From contig USBX01000055.1 of the NCBI GenBank assembly GCA_900552995.1, positions 1 through 6,359 on the forward strand: 6,359 nt of DNA, in the 5' to 3' direction. Positions 1 through 6,271 of this stretch are shown piece after piece. The position numbers and the translations under genes are program-made. The notes under the pieces are model-generated. The model was not told the DNA's origin, searched no databases, and saw only the letters and a program-made list of their open reading frames with translations. The stretch comes from an uncultured Collinsella sp. Lineage in GTDB: Bacteria > Actinomycetota > Coriobacteriia > Coriobacteriales > Coriobacteriaceae. Each line of letters starts with the position of its first letter. The stretch's first letter is position 1.

Positions 1-521
1 CCGGTGAGGGCGGCCTCTTGGATCTTCATCGTGGCGCTCTCGAGCACGCGGCAGTCGGCCGGGACGGAGTCGCCCGCCTCGAGCATGATCACGTCGCCGG
101 GCACGAGCTCGGCGCTCGGCAGGTGCACGAGCTTGCCGTCGCGCAGCACCTTGGACTGCGCCGTACTCATCTCCTGCAGGGCCTCGAGGGCCTCCTCGCT
201 CTTGGCTTCCTGGACCACGCCCAGCACCGAGTTGACGATAACGACGAACATGATGATGGCAACATCGGCAAAGTCGGGCTCGCCCTTGACCATGCCCGTG
301 AGCGCACTGATGACGGCGGCAACGATCAGCATGATGACCATGGGGTCGGCCATCTGCTCAAAGAAACGCTTCCACAGCGGTGTCTTCTCGGCTTCCTCGA
401 GCTTGTTAGGGCCTGTCTTGGCGAGGCGCGAAGACGCCTCGTCGTTGCTCAGGCCGAGGTTCTCATCGACACCTTGGTCGCTGAGCACCTCCGCCGCGGC
501 GGACAGGTATTCCTTTTGCAT
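1..521 (-). CDS. Calcium-type P-type cation ATPase, N-terminal part (cut by window edge)
   Basis: The reading frame starts at ATG 521-519, after a strong AGGAGG ribosome binding site with about 7-9 bases of spacing. It stays open to position 1 (173 codons plus two bases). Residues 1-60 resemble the cation-ATPase N-terminal domain (TGPNKLEE near 36-43, then LWKRFFEQM). Residues 61-76 and 84-103 are the first two membrane helices, the second running into QEAKSEEALEAL, typical of the PMCA/SERCA-like group. The actuator domain follows (LVPGDVIMLEAGDSVPAD at 139-156) and ends at ALTG, just before the Glu of the conserved TGE(S) loop. The family pumps Ca2+ (sometimes Mn2+) out of the cytoplasm using ATP. 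The phosphorylated Asp (DKTGT), nucleotide domain and transport-site helices lie outside the window, so the ion cannot be confirmed. The gene is divergent from pyk. Confidence 0.9.
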   Translation of the reverse strand, partial: MQKEYLSAAAEVLSDQGVDENLGLSNDEASSRLAKTGPNKLEEAEKTPLWKRFFEQMADPMVIMLIVAAVISALTGMVKGEPDFADVAIIMFVVIVNSVLGVVQEAKSEEALEALQEMSTAQSKVLRDGKLVHLPSAELVPGDVIMLEAGDSVPADCRVLESATMKIQEAALT

Positions 522-531
522 ATAGAGTCCC

Positions 532-585
532 CTCCTGGGATTCGGGCCACTCAGCAGATTGATGCCCGATCATAATTCCCAGGAG
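532..585 (-). promoter_or_regulatory. Hairpin that could mask the ATPase ribosome binding site
   Basis: On the minus-strand transcript, CTCCTGGGA (585-577) can pair perfectly with TCCCAGGAG (540-532). The inner segments TCGGGC (569-564) and GCCCGA (547-542) can add six more pairs, separated from the outer stem by an uneven internal loop of 7 and 1 bases. The outer 3' arm contains AGGAG of the ATPase ribosome binding site, so folding would hide it. This is seen directly as complementarity; a regulatory role is inference. If the TATGAT at 569-574 is the true -10, transcription would start near 562 and the hairpin would not form. Confidence 0.4.
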
Positions 586-600
586 AAGGGCAAGGGCTCA

Positions 601-629
601 TCAAGGCTGCCGTGCTGAGCGGCAGTTGA
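601..629. repeat. Inverted repeat CTGCCG/CGGCAG in the intergenic region
   Basis: Perfect six-base arms at 607-612 and 620-625 enclose a seven-base loop. TCAA (601-604) and TTGA (626-629) continue the pairing after a two-base bulge. No T-run follows on either side, so it does not look like a terminator. It lies 80-108 bases upstream of the ATPase start and could be a protein site or a leader hairpin. Confidence 0.35.
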
Positions 630-689
630 TAGTGGAGCTATGGTACCCCAAAGCGACGCGTCTAGCCAAAACAATCGGTTTGGAAATAT

Positions 690-713
690 GGTCCGCACGC
701 AACGGTGCAGACC
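690..713. repeat. Imperfect hairpin in the intergenic region
   Basis: GGTCCGCAC (690-698) and GTGCAGACC (705-713) are complementary at eight of nine positions, around a six-base loop. Function is unknown. It could be an operator or part of the ATPase leader, and it has no poly-T tail. Confidence 0.3.
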
Positions 714-869
714 GTGTGATGCTCAACATTGGTAAAACGTTTTTTCTTCGGCACATCGCCAAACTGACATATCTCCCAGATAGCAGCGGTTGGAGTGGTT
801 GGTAAAGATTTTTCATATACCGTTTTTCCCGCAAAAAATGAACTTCCATTTCGGCATACGGTCGATTTT

Positions 870-900
870 TTGGGGTATTCGGTCGGCATTTCGTTATAAT
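870..900 (+). promoter_or_regulatory. Probable pyk promoter
   Basis: A perfect TATAAT -10 lies at 895-900. The best -35 is weak: TTGGGG at 870-875 with a long 19-base spacer. Transcription would start near 907, giving a leader of about 57 bases before the pyk ATG. The direct repeats CGGTCG (859-864 and 880-885) and CATTTCG (847-853 and 887-893) surround the -35 and may be regulator sites. Confidence 0.6.
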
Positions 901-963
901 CATCTCGGTTTTATTTCTTATGGTTTATCTATCAGCGCAAGACGATGTCAGATGGAGGTCTGA

Positions 964-2424
964 ATGTACAAGCGCACTAAGATTGTATGCACCATGGGTC
1001 CCGCCTGCGATAGCGACGAGACCATCCGCGAGATGATCAAGGCGGGCATGAACGTCGCCCGTTTTAACTTCTCGCACGGCTCCTACGACGAGCACCACGG
1101 TCGCATCGAGCGCGTCCGCCGTATTTCCAAGGAGCTCGGTCTGCCCGTCGGCATCCTGCTCGACACCAAGGGCCCCGAGGTCCGCACCGGCCTTCTGGTC
1201 GACGGCAAGAAGGTTGCCGTCAAGACCGGCGATAAGATCGTCGTCACCGCTCAGCCCACGTCCGAGGATTTCCACGGCACCGCTGAGCACATCTCCCTCG
1301 ACTACCTGGCTCTGCCTTCCGAGGTCGAGAAGGGCTCCCTCATCCTGATCGATGACGGCCTGGTTGCCCTCGAGGTCGAGTCCGTCAGCGGCCAGGACAT
1401 GACCTGCGTCGTTAAGAACGACGGCCTGATCGGCGAGCGCAAGGGCGTCAACATGCCCAACGTCAACATCTCGCTGCCCGCCATCACCGAGCGCGATCGT
1501 CAGGACATCCTCTTTGGCCTGACCGAGAACATCGACTACATCGCCGCTTCCTTCATCCGTGACGGCGAGTCCGTCCGCGGCATCCGCAAGCTTTGCCGCG
1601 AGAACGGTGGCGAGCACGTGACGATCTTCCCGAAGATCGAGTGCGCCCTGGGCGTCGAGAACTTCGACGAGATCCTCGAGGCTTCCGACGGCATCATGGT
1701 CGCCCGTGGCGACCTGGGTATCGAGATCAAGCCCGAGCTCGTTCCGCACATCCAGAAGGAGATCATCGCCAAGTGCAACGCGGCCTACAAGCCCGTTATC
1801 ACCGCTACGCAGATGCTCGACTCCATGCAGCAGAACCCGCGCCCGACGCGCGCCGAGGTTGCCGACGTTGCTAACGCCATCTACGACGGCACCGACGCCG
1901 TTATGCTCTCTGGCGAGTCCGCTGCCGGTAAGTACCCGGTCGAGGCCGTTAAGATGCAGGCCAGCATTGCTCTCGAGACCGAGAAGTACCTCCCGGCCCA
2001 CGCTCCGCTCGAGGTTCCGGCCGACGCTCACGGCACCCGCGTCGTCAACAACGTTGTGGGTATGTCCGCTGTGAACATGGCCACCACCGTTGGCGCCAAG
2101 TGCATCACCGTGCCGACGACCACCGGTCGTACCGCTCGCCTGATCTCGCACTTCCGTCCCAACATGCCGATCTGCGCGTTCTCCCGCCACGAGTGGGCCG
2201 TCCAGCAGATGATCATGTACTGGGGCGTTATCCCGCACCAGGCCGAGATTACCCAGGGCACCGTCAACGGCACGATCGTCAAGGCGATCGAGACCGCTAA
2301 GGAGCTCGGCTACGTCGAGGCCGGCGATCTGACCGTCGCTACCGCCGGCGATCCCCGCATGAGTGTTCAGCTCGAGGACAAGGTCTCCTCGACCAACGTC
2401 GCTTACGTCGCTCAGGTGCGCTAA
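964..2424 (+). CDS. pyk: Pyruvate kinase
   Basis: It converts phosphoenolpyruvate and ADP to pyruvate and ATP, the last step of glycolysis, in the cytoplasm. The 486-residue length is normal for the form without an extra C-terminal phosphohistidine domain. Visible motifs are RFNFSHG (33-39, substrate and K+ ligands), LDTKGPEVRTG (66-76), the lid B domain (about 77-172), the catalytic signature FPKIE with Lys224 and Glu226, MVARGDLG with the metal ligand Asp250, ITATQML with Thr282, and the VMLSGESAAGKYPVEAV helix. The C-terminal allosteric domain spans about 355-486. Glu72 in the TKGPE motif is the residue linked to K+ dependence in this family, so a K+-dependent enzyme is likely. GGAGG ends five bases before the ATG. 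The first 425 codons contain no TTA, CTA or TCA, a strong codon bias suggesting high expression. It is monocistronic, ending at a strong terminator. Confidence 0.98.
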   Translation: MYKRTKIVCTMGPACDSDETIREMIKAGMNVARFNFSHGSYDEHHGRIERVRRISKELGLPVGILLDTKGPEVRTGLLVDGKKVAVKTGDKIVVTAQPTSEDFHGTAEHISLDYLALPSEVEKGSLILIDDGLVALEVESVSGQDMTCVVKNDGLIGERKGVNMPNVNISLPAITERDRQDILFGLTENIDYIAASFIRDGESVRGIRKLCRENGGEHVTIFPKIECALGVENFDEILEASDGIMVARGDLGIEIKPELVPHIQKEIIAKCNAAYKPVITATQMLDSMQQNPRPTRAEVADVANAIYDGTDAVMLSGESAAGKYPVEAVKMQASIALETEKYLPAHAPLEVPADAHGTRVVNNVVGMSAVNMATTVGAKCITVPTTTGRTARLISHFRPNMPICAFSRHEWAVQQMIMYWGVIPHQAEITQGTVNGTIVKAIETAKELGYVEAGDLTVATAGDPRMSVQLEDKVSSTNVAYVAQVR

Positions 2425-2451
2425 ATCGCACTTGCAAGCATGTTTGCACAG

Positions 2452-2491
2452 AAAAAGGGCCCGGAAGGCTTTGCCTTCCGGGCCCTTTTTT
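2452..2491. terminator. Strong hairpin terminator, probably bidirectional
   Basis: A perfect 13-base stem, GGGCCCGGAAGGC (2457-2469) and its complement (2473-2485), has a TTT loop. It is followed by six Ts (2486-2491) and preceded by five As (2452-2456). The T-run ends pyk transcription, starting 32 bases after its stop codon. On the other strand the A-run becomes a T-run, so the same hairpin can end the convergent phospholipase-like transcript. Confidence 0.93.
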
Positions 2492-2526
2492 AGACCGTCT
2501 TCGTATGCCGCATCATCGATTTGTGT

Positions 2527-2634
2527 TCAGTCGCGAACCTTTCCGATGTCGAGCGTACCACCGAAGATGCCCTGCGACGGAAGCTGTTGGTCAATTGGGA
2601 TGAACTGTTCACCGTTAAGCCGGCCGGCTAGCAG
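2527..2634 (-). pseudogene. Protein-like out-of-frame tail after the phospholipase-like gene
   Basis: Just past the stop of the upstream gene, the -1 frame stays open for 35 codons, ending at TGA 2529-2527, only 35 bases from the bidirectional terminator. The reading (RLNGEQFIPI near its start, GGTLDIGKVRD at its end) looks like ordinary protein, and it has no start codon or ribosome binding site of its own. It may be the original C-terminus of the upstream gene after a one-base loss, or a remnant of another gene. The complementary frame on the plus strand is also open (45 codons, ending VNWDELFTVKPAG), so chance coding-like character in GC-rich DNA cannot be excluded. The stretch between terminator and gene (2492-2627) shows nothing else. 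Confidence 0.3.
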
Positions 2635-3488
2635 CTAGCGATCAGGGGGACTGCGGGAACGTCAGAAGCAGCAACGCGAGCTGCAAATCCCGCCTCGGTT
2701 AGCTCGATGACCTCGGTAAACGTTGTATCGAAAAACTCCTCGGTTAGCAGGCGATACGGCGGATGATCGGACTCGCCGGGGTTTTCGCGTACAATCTCGT
2801 GCATAACGCCGATGGTCTTGAGCACATACTCCTTATGGATGGGATACTGCCCAAAACGCGTCGCCGCAGTATACAGGCGATCGGTCGCGCGCGGAATCGA
2901 AACAATGCCCAGCGTCTTGCCAAACCAGTCAAAGTCACCTTGCTTTTTAATGCGGAATTCCTCGCACGGCTTGCCGCCGTGCGCCTCCAGGTACTGATTC
3001 ACGCGCGTATTCCATACGGTATCGGCCACCAGATGCGACCAGACGCCCAGCGTTAAATCGAGCAGCGACTGCGCCACATCTTCGGACGCAAGCGAGAACT
3101 CACAGGCGCCTGGACCGACAACCGGCTCGGCATCCCTGTAGCGCTGAGGATAGTGCACGCGGTTCAGTCGCTCGCGCTCCTCGACAATCGAGGTAGCCTC
3201 AGCAGGTTCGCCCGCGGGTGCGCCTTTAAGCAGCGGCGTCACATAGGTATCCCAGAACTCGTGCTCGCGTGGTTTGGGGATAGGCTCGGGCTTAGCAAAG
3301 TGCGTGATGCGGTACGGGATGGGATCGGCAATGCCGGGAACCATGTAGCCCACAAAGATGTCCGGAACCACGCAGCCAAACAAAAAGGCATTGCGGTCGC
3401 GCACGCTATCGGCAAGCACGCTAGCACGTGTCAGCAAGCGCTCCGTTTGAGCGATATGAATGTTCCAGCTTGGCATAGCCACCCCCAT
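2628..3488 (-). CDS. Zinc-dependent phospholipase C family protein
   Basis: The 286 residues match the style of the bacterial zinc-dependent phospholipase C-like family, common and poorly characterised in Firmicutes and Actinobacteria. The pattern is a start motif PSWNIHIAQ (His11), LFGCVVPDIF (Asp43), ITHF (His63), and the helix GVWSHLVADTVWN with the His152-x3-Asp156 pair, all plausible metal ligands. No signal peptide or membrane helix is visible, unlike secreted clostridial toxins, so a cytoplasmic role is likely and the substrate is unknown. Two starts are possible: ATG at 3488, or ATG at 3476, which has GGGGG five bases upstream and begins directly with the conserved motif. The second fits better with the short leader predicted from the promoter at 3503-3511. 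The gene converges on pyk and follows cbiO with a 68-base gap. Its end may be altered by a frameshift. Confidence 0.8.
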   Translation of the reverse strand: MGVAMPSWNIHIAQTERLLTRASVLADSVRDRNAFLFGCVVPDIFVGYMVPGIADPIPYRITHFAKPEPIPKPREHEFWDTYVTPLLKGAPAGEPAEATSIVEERERLNRVHYPQRYRDAEPVVGPGACEFSLASEDVAQSLLDLTLGVWSHLVADTVWNTRVNQYLEAHGGKPCEEFRIKKQGDFDWFGKTLGIVSIPRATDRLYTAATRFGQYPIHKEYVLKTIGVMHEIVRENPGESDHPPYRLLTEEFFDTTFTEVIELTEAGFAARVAASDVPAVPLIASC

Positions 3489-3502
3489 AAAAAACCTGGA
3501 TA

Positions 3503-3511
3503 ACTATACCA
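3503..3511 (-). promoter_or_regulatory. Extended -10 promoter for the phospholipase-like gene
   Basis: The minus strand reads TGG-TATAGT, an extended -10 element (TGn plus five of six matches to TATAAT). No good -35 is visible, which is usual for this promoter type. Transcription would start near 3496, giving a leader of only about 8 bases to the ATG at 3488 or 20 bases to the ATG at 3476. Confidence 0.45.
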
Positions 3512-3520
3512 TCACGGCAA

Positions 3521-3536
3521 AGCCGCGCGGGCGGCT
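3521..3536 (-). terminator. Weak hairpin after cbiO
   Basis: AGCCGC and GCGGCT form a six-base GC stem with a four-base loop, 20 bases after the cbiO stop. On the minus strand it is followed by only three Ts, so termination would be partial. Some transcription may run on into the phospholipase-like gene. Confidence 0.3.
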
Positions 3537-3556
3537 ACGCATCCTCTACGCAGCAA

Positions 3557-4315
3557 CTATTCCGCAGCACCGCTCTCGGTTCCATACGACGGCGAAGGCG
3601 CCTCGACCACATGGTGATATCGATCGATATAGATGGCACGGGCCCCCAAGCGGCGCACCAAATCTTGATGGTGCGTACTCATCAAAACCGTCTTACCGGC
3701 AGCAACGTAGGCCAGCAAAAAGTTGACTACGATGTCGCACGAGTCCTCATCGAGCCCGTTGGTGGGCTCATCGAGCACTAGGATATCGGGGTTCATCGAC
3801 ACGACCGCAGCCAGCGCAACGCGCTTCTTTTGCCCGCCCGAAAGCTGATAGGGCGAGGCATCGACCAGATCGGCAACCTGGAACAGCTCCATAGCATCGC
3901 GGACGCGGCGCTCGAGCTCGTCTGTCGGCAGCCCCATCTGCGCGGGGCCAAAAGCAACTTCCTCGCCCACCGTAGCGCAGAACAGCTGGGCGTCGGCATT
4001 CTGGAACACAAAGCCCACGCGCTGATGAAAACGCTGAGTGGCTGCGGAATCCTTGAGATATGCCGCATCGATCACGTGCCCGTCAAACAGGTACGCACCC
4101 GCGTCCGCTAGTTCAAGACCGTTGATAAGGCGCATAATCGTCGTCTTACCGCAGCCGTTGGGACCGAGTAGGGCAACGAGTTCACCACGATCGACCTGCA
4201 GCGACACACCATCGACAACCGTATGCCCAGCATAGGAGAACACCACGTCGCGCAGCTCGATGAGCGGCGCGACCTCGGCGCCGCCCGCACCGTTCGTGCC
4301 CGCCGCACTATTCAT
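3557..4315 (-). CDS. cbiO: ECF cobalt/nickel transporter ATPase, CbiO type
   Basis: This is the ATP-hydrolysing subunit of the metal importer; a single gene implies a homodimer beneath CbiQ. From ATG 4315 the protein has 252 residues with all ABC motifs: Walker A GPNGCGKTT (51-59), Q-loop VFQNADAQLF (103-112, the form typical of ECF ATPases), signature LSGGQKKR (158-165), Walker B ILVLDEP (178-184) with Glu183, D-loop GLD (187-189), and the H-loop His in STHH (213-216). The start is uncertain. The ATG has no nearby ribosome binding site, whereas an in-frame TTG at 4327 (protein starting LTIDMNS) has AAGGG seven bases upstream. The frame is open further upstream, but that part overlaps cbiQ and reads as Arg-rich non-protein sequence. 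The gap after cbiQ is 56 bases (44 with the TTG start). Confidence 0.95.
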   Translation of the reverse strand: MNSAAGTNGAGGAEVAPLIELRDVVFSYAGHTVVDGVSLQVDRGELVALLGPNGCGKTTIMRLINGLELADAGAYLFDGHVIDAAYLKDSAATQRFHQRVGFVFQNADAQLFCATVGEEVAFGPAQMGLPTDELERRVRDAMELFQVADLVDASPYQLSGGQKKRVALAAVVSMNPDILVLDEPTNGLDEDSCDIVVNFLLAYVAAGKTVLMSTHHQDLVRRLGARAIYIDRYHHVVEAPSPSYGTESGAAE

Positions 4316-4371
4316 ATCGATCGTCAAAATGTCGCCCTTCCCTATCCATATCGACGGCTCGGCCGCCCGCG

Positions 4372-5214
4372 CTACAGCACCGCGCACAACACGGCGAGCA
4401 GCACCACGACGGCCGCATAAACCGCGTCGCGCCAGCCAAAGCCGCTCCGCCCGGGCGCCGGGTACGCACCGGCAAAGCCGCGGCAGAGCATAGCCTCGTC
4501 CATCGCGTGGCTGCACTCCATCGCCTTTATAAAGGTCATGCCCATGATACCCGCGATCGAATCGGTACGCGAAAACCCCTCAGGCGCACGGCCAACGCTG
4601 CGCAGCATGACCGATTCGCACAGATCGTGCGCCGTGCGTCCCAGCACCTCGATATGCTTGAGTGCCATATCAAAGGTAAAGATGACCTCGTCGGGCAGGC
4701 GCAGCATCTTAAGCGCCGCCGACATGCGACTCCAGGTGAGTGTCCACGAAACGCCCAGCACGAACGACACGTTAATGAACGTCTTGAGCGCAATTTTGAG
4801 CATGGCGTCCGTAGCGGAAGCGCCCAGCAGCAGGGCAGGTAGTGCCAGAACCACGGCAAACCCCGCGGTAGCCAACGCCGGCACAAAGGTCGCGCGCAGC
4901 CCGCGTACAGGGCGCACCGCGACCAGCACCAACGCGGTCGCCGCCATCAACATGAGGTACAGCGGGCTCTGCGTCAGGCACACGCACAGAACGCAGACGA
5001 ACATCCCCACCAGGCGCACCGGAGCCGAAACGCAAGAAAGGGCGCGGTCGACCATCGACCCGCCCTCGTTCGCGCCTCCACCCAGGCGAACCCGCTCAAG
5101 CAGGCTCGCCAGGTGCAGGACATTCTTTTGCATTACACGATGCCGAGCCCCCGCGGGCTCGTAACGCTGCTCGACCGCAAGCCAGCTAGGCAGCTCGGCT
5201 ATTGCCATGAGCAC
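4372..5214 (-). CDS. cbiQ: ECF cobalt/nickel transporter T component, CbiQ type
   Basis: CbiQ is the membrane coupling protein that passes ATPase movement to the metal-binding CbiM. The 280 residues begin with about 65 mainly hydrophilic residues, longer than the usual CbiQ head. Membrane segments follow near 68-100, 108-130 and 142-160, with a final helix near 260-280. Two Arg-containing coupling motifs, MLRSVGR (203-209) and LCRGF (243-247), correspond to the paired Ala-Arg-Gly-like elements that T components insert into the ATPases. The GTG at 5214 is taken as start because AAGGA lies five bases upstream; an ATG at 5208 is also possible. The start overlaps the end of cbiM by 29 bases (23 with the ATG), which suggests translational coupling. 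Position between cbiM and cbiO supports the Co/Ni assignment over a vitamin ECF system. Confidence 0.93.
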   Translation of the reverse strand: MLMAIAELPSWLAVEQRYEPAGARHRVMQKNVLHLASLLERVRLGGGANEGGSMVDRALSCVSAPVRLVGMFVCVLCVCLTQSPLYLMLMAATALVLVAVRPVRGLRATFVPALATAGFAVVLALPALLLGASATDAMLKIALKTFINVSFVLGVSWTLTWSRMSAALKMLRLPDEVIFTFDMALKHIEVLGRTAHDLCESVMLRSVGRAPEGFSRTDSIAGIMGMTFIKAMECSHAMDEAMLCRGFAGAYPAPGRSGFGWRDAVYAAVVVLLAVLCAVL

Positions 5215-6271
5215 CGCTTTCCTTGACCGTCAGCGAGATCAGACGGAATGCGATGGTGAGCACCGCCACGCCAATCACGCCGGACAGGATATACATGGCA
5301 GCCTGACCGGCAAAGCCAAGGCCCTGCTCCTCGGAATAGGCCTGCAGATAATCGCCCGTGGGCAGAGCGTCGGCAAAGGTCGGGGTGTCAAGGCCGACCG
5401 AAGCCTGCAGGCTGTCGTCGCCAGCCTCCTGGACGGCGGTCGCGGCGCCCTCAGCGTCCCACTCGCCCCAGGCGTCACCCGTGGCCAACAGGCCCAGCGG
5501 CGTGGCCACGACAAGCACGGCGACCAGGATGAGCGTGGGGATCAGCGAGGTCTTCTTGGCAGCAGTGCCCTCGGCAGCAAGCTGGCCATCGACGGCCTCG
5601 GGCCCGACGATAACGCTCGGCGCCGTCTTCTTAATGAAACCGTAGATGGCGGCCGTCGCCACGCCCTCGACCACGCCGGCAACCAACATATGCGGAATCA
5701 TCATGGCCGGAATGGCAATGGACAGCGGGAAGGGGCAGTACAACGGCGCGCCCGAAGCGTTAGTAAAGAGCATGGGCTGAATACCAAACTCGACCGCCGC
5801 GCACAGGGCCGCCAGGCACAGGCCGACCCAGCCGCTTACGATGGCCGAAACCGAGGTGCCCCAGCTCTTGTCGTGCAAACGGCTGTTGAGCGCACGGAAT
5901 ACGATAGCAGCGGCAAACGGCAGCACGAAAGCCATGTTAAAGCAGTTGGCGCCAAAGGACAGGATGCCGCCGTCGCCAAACAGCAGCGCCTGCAGTGCGA
6001 GTGCGACCGAGACTGCAATGGCAGCAGCCTCGGGGCCTAGCAGCAGCGCGATGAGCGCGCCACCAACAGCGTGACCAGTGGTGCCGCCAGGCAGCGGCAC
6101 GTTGAACATCATGAGCAGGAAGGAGAACGCGGCGCAGATGCCCAGGAAAGCCATATGCTCGCGATCGAGCGTGGCGCGTACCTTTTTGATGCAATGGACC
6201 CAAACGGGGACCATCGCCACCGCCATAACGGCATCGGTCTGCGGGGACAGATAATTATCGGGAATATGCAT
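5186..6271 (-). CDS. cbiM: Cobalt/nickel-binding permease CbiM with fused CbiN-like domain
   Basis: This is the substrate-specific membrane subunit for Co2+ or Ni2+. ATG 6271 is chosen because the family begins with Met-His, whose N-terminus and His2 bind the metal; GAGAGG precedes it by four bases. An in-frame TTG at 6283 would add four residues and hide the metal-binding N-terminus. The 361 residues start MHIPDNYLSP (family norm MHIPDGYLSP), and His67 in PGGTTGH matches the second ligand position known from NikM. Residues 1 to about 216 form the CbiM core, ending in VVEGVATAAIYGFIKK. A polar linker is followed by a helix (TLILVAVLVVATPLGLLA), an outside loop opening GDAWGEW and rich in Asp and Glu, and a last helix near 330-350: the two-helix CbiN/PDGLE-like arrangement fused in one chain. 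Co versus Ni cannot be decided. It is first in the operon as seen; the promoter lies in the last bases of genomic sequence or beyond. Confidence 0.95.
   Translation of the reverse strand: MHIPDNYLSPQTDAVMAVAMVPVWVHCIKKVRATLDREHMAFLGICAAFSFLLMMFNVPLPGGTTGHAVGGALIALLLGPEAAAIAVSVALALQALLFGDGGILSFGANCFNMAFVLPFAAAIVFRALNSRLHDKSWGTSVSAIVSGWVGLCLAALCAAVEFGIQPMLFTNASGAPLYCPFPLSIAIPAMMIPHMLVAGVVEGVATAAIYGFIKKTAPSVIVGPEAVDGQLAAEGTAAKKTSLIPTLILVAVLVVATPLGLLATGDAWGEWDAEGAATAVQEAGDDSLQASVGLDTPTFADALPTGDYLQAYSEEQGLGFAGQAAMYILSGVIGVAVLTIAFRLISLTVKESGAHGNSRAA

Larger units (their letters stand above)
522..963. other. Divergent intergenic region between the ATPase and pyk
   Basis: This 442-base gap carries no convincing gene. 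Its middle (about 720-900) is clearly richer in A and T than the flanking genes, as expected for regulatory DNA. Visible elements are: the hairpin over the ATPase ribosome binding site (532-585); an inverted repeat CTGCCG/CGGCAG at 607-625 with flanking TCAA/TTGA; a hairpin at 690-713 with 9-base arms and one mismatch; a palindrome AAAACGTTTT at 734-743; TTGGTAAA twice, at 729-736 and 799-806; TATCT-CCC-AGATA at 770-782; and the pyk promoter near 870-900. A possible minus-strand promoter for the ATPase is TTCATT-17 bases-TATATG, with its -10 at 814-819. A TATGAT at 569-574 is another candidate -10 without a good -35. Neither is secure. Confidence 0.6.

Noticed and set aside
18..575. Plus-strand frames opposite the P-type ATPase
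   Set aside because: The minus-strand ATPase reading is unambiguous. The plus-strand frames are its complement and have no supporting start signals.
601..903. A 100-codon minus-strand frame in the intergenic region
   Set aside because: It starts on top of the pyk -10, has no ribosome binding site, and crosses the AT-rich regulatory DNA and hairpins. The protein resembles no family.
522..960. Mn2+-sensing yybP-ykoY riboswitch upstream of the ATPase
   Set aside because: Such leaders can precede P-type ATPases, but I could not find the conserved core sequences on the minus strand here.
925..2238. A 437-codon open frame on the minus strand, opposite pyk
   Set aside because: It lies in exact codon register with pyk, so it is open only because pyk avoids TTA, CTA and TCA codons. 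It has no ribosome binding site and its composition (rich in Asp, Gly, Val, Leu and His) is that of an antisense shadow.
4316..4516. N-terminal extension of CbiO to a start inside cbiQ
   Set aside because: The extension is Arg- and Ala-rich shadow sequence over the cbiQ 3' end. The conserved ABC domain begins shortly after the ATG at 4315.
5207..6040. A 277-codon plus-strand frame opposite cbiM
   Set aside because: It is in codon register with cbiM and explained by its codon bias; the cbiM motifs are clear on the other strand.
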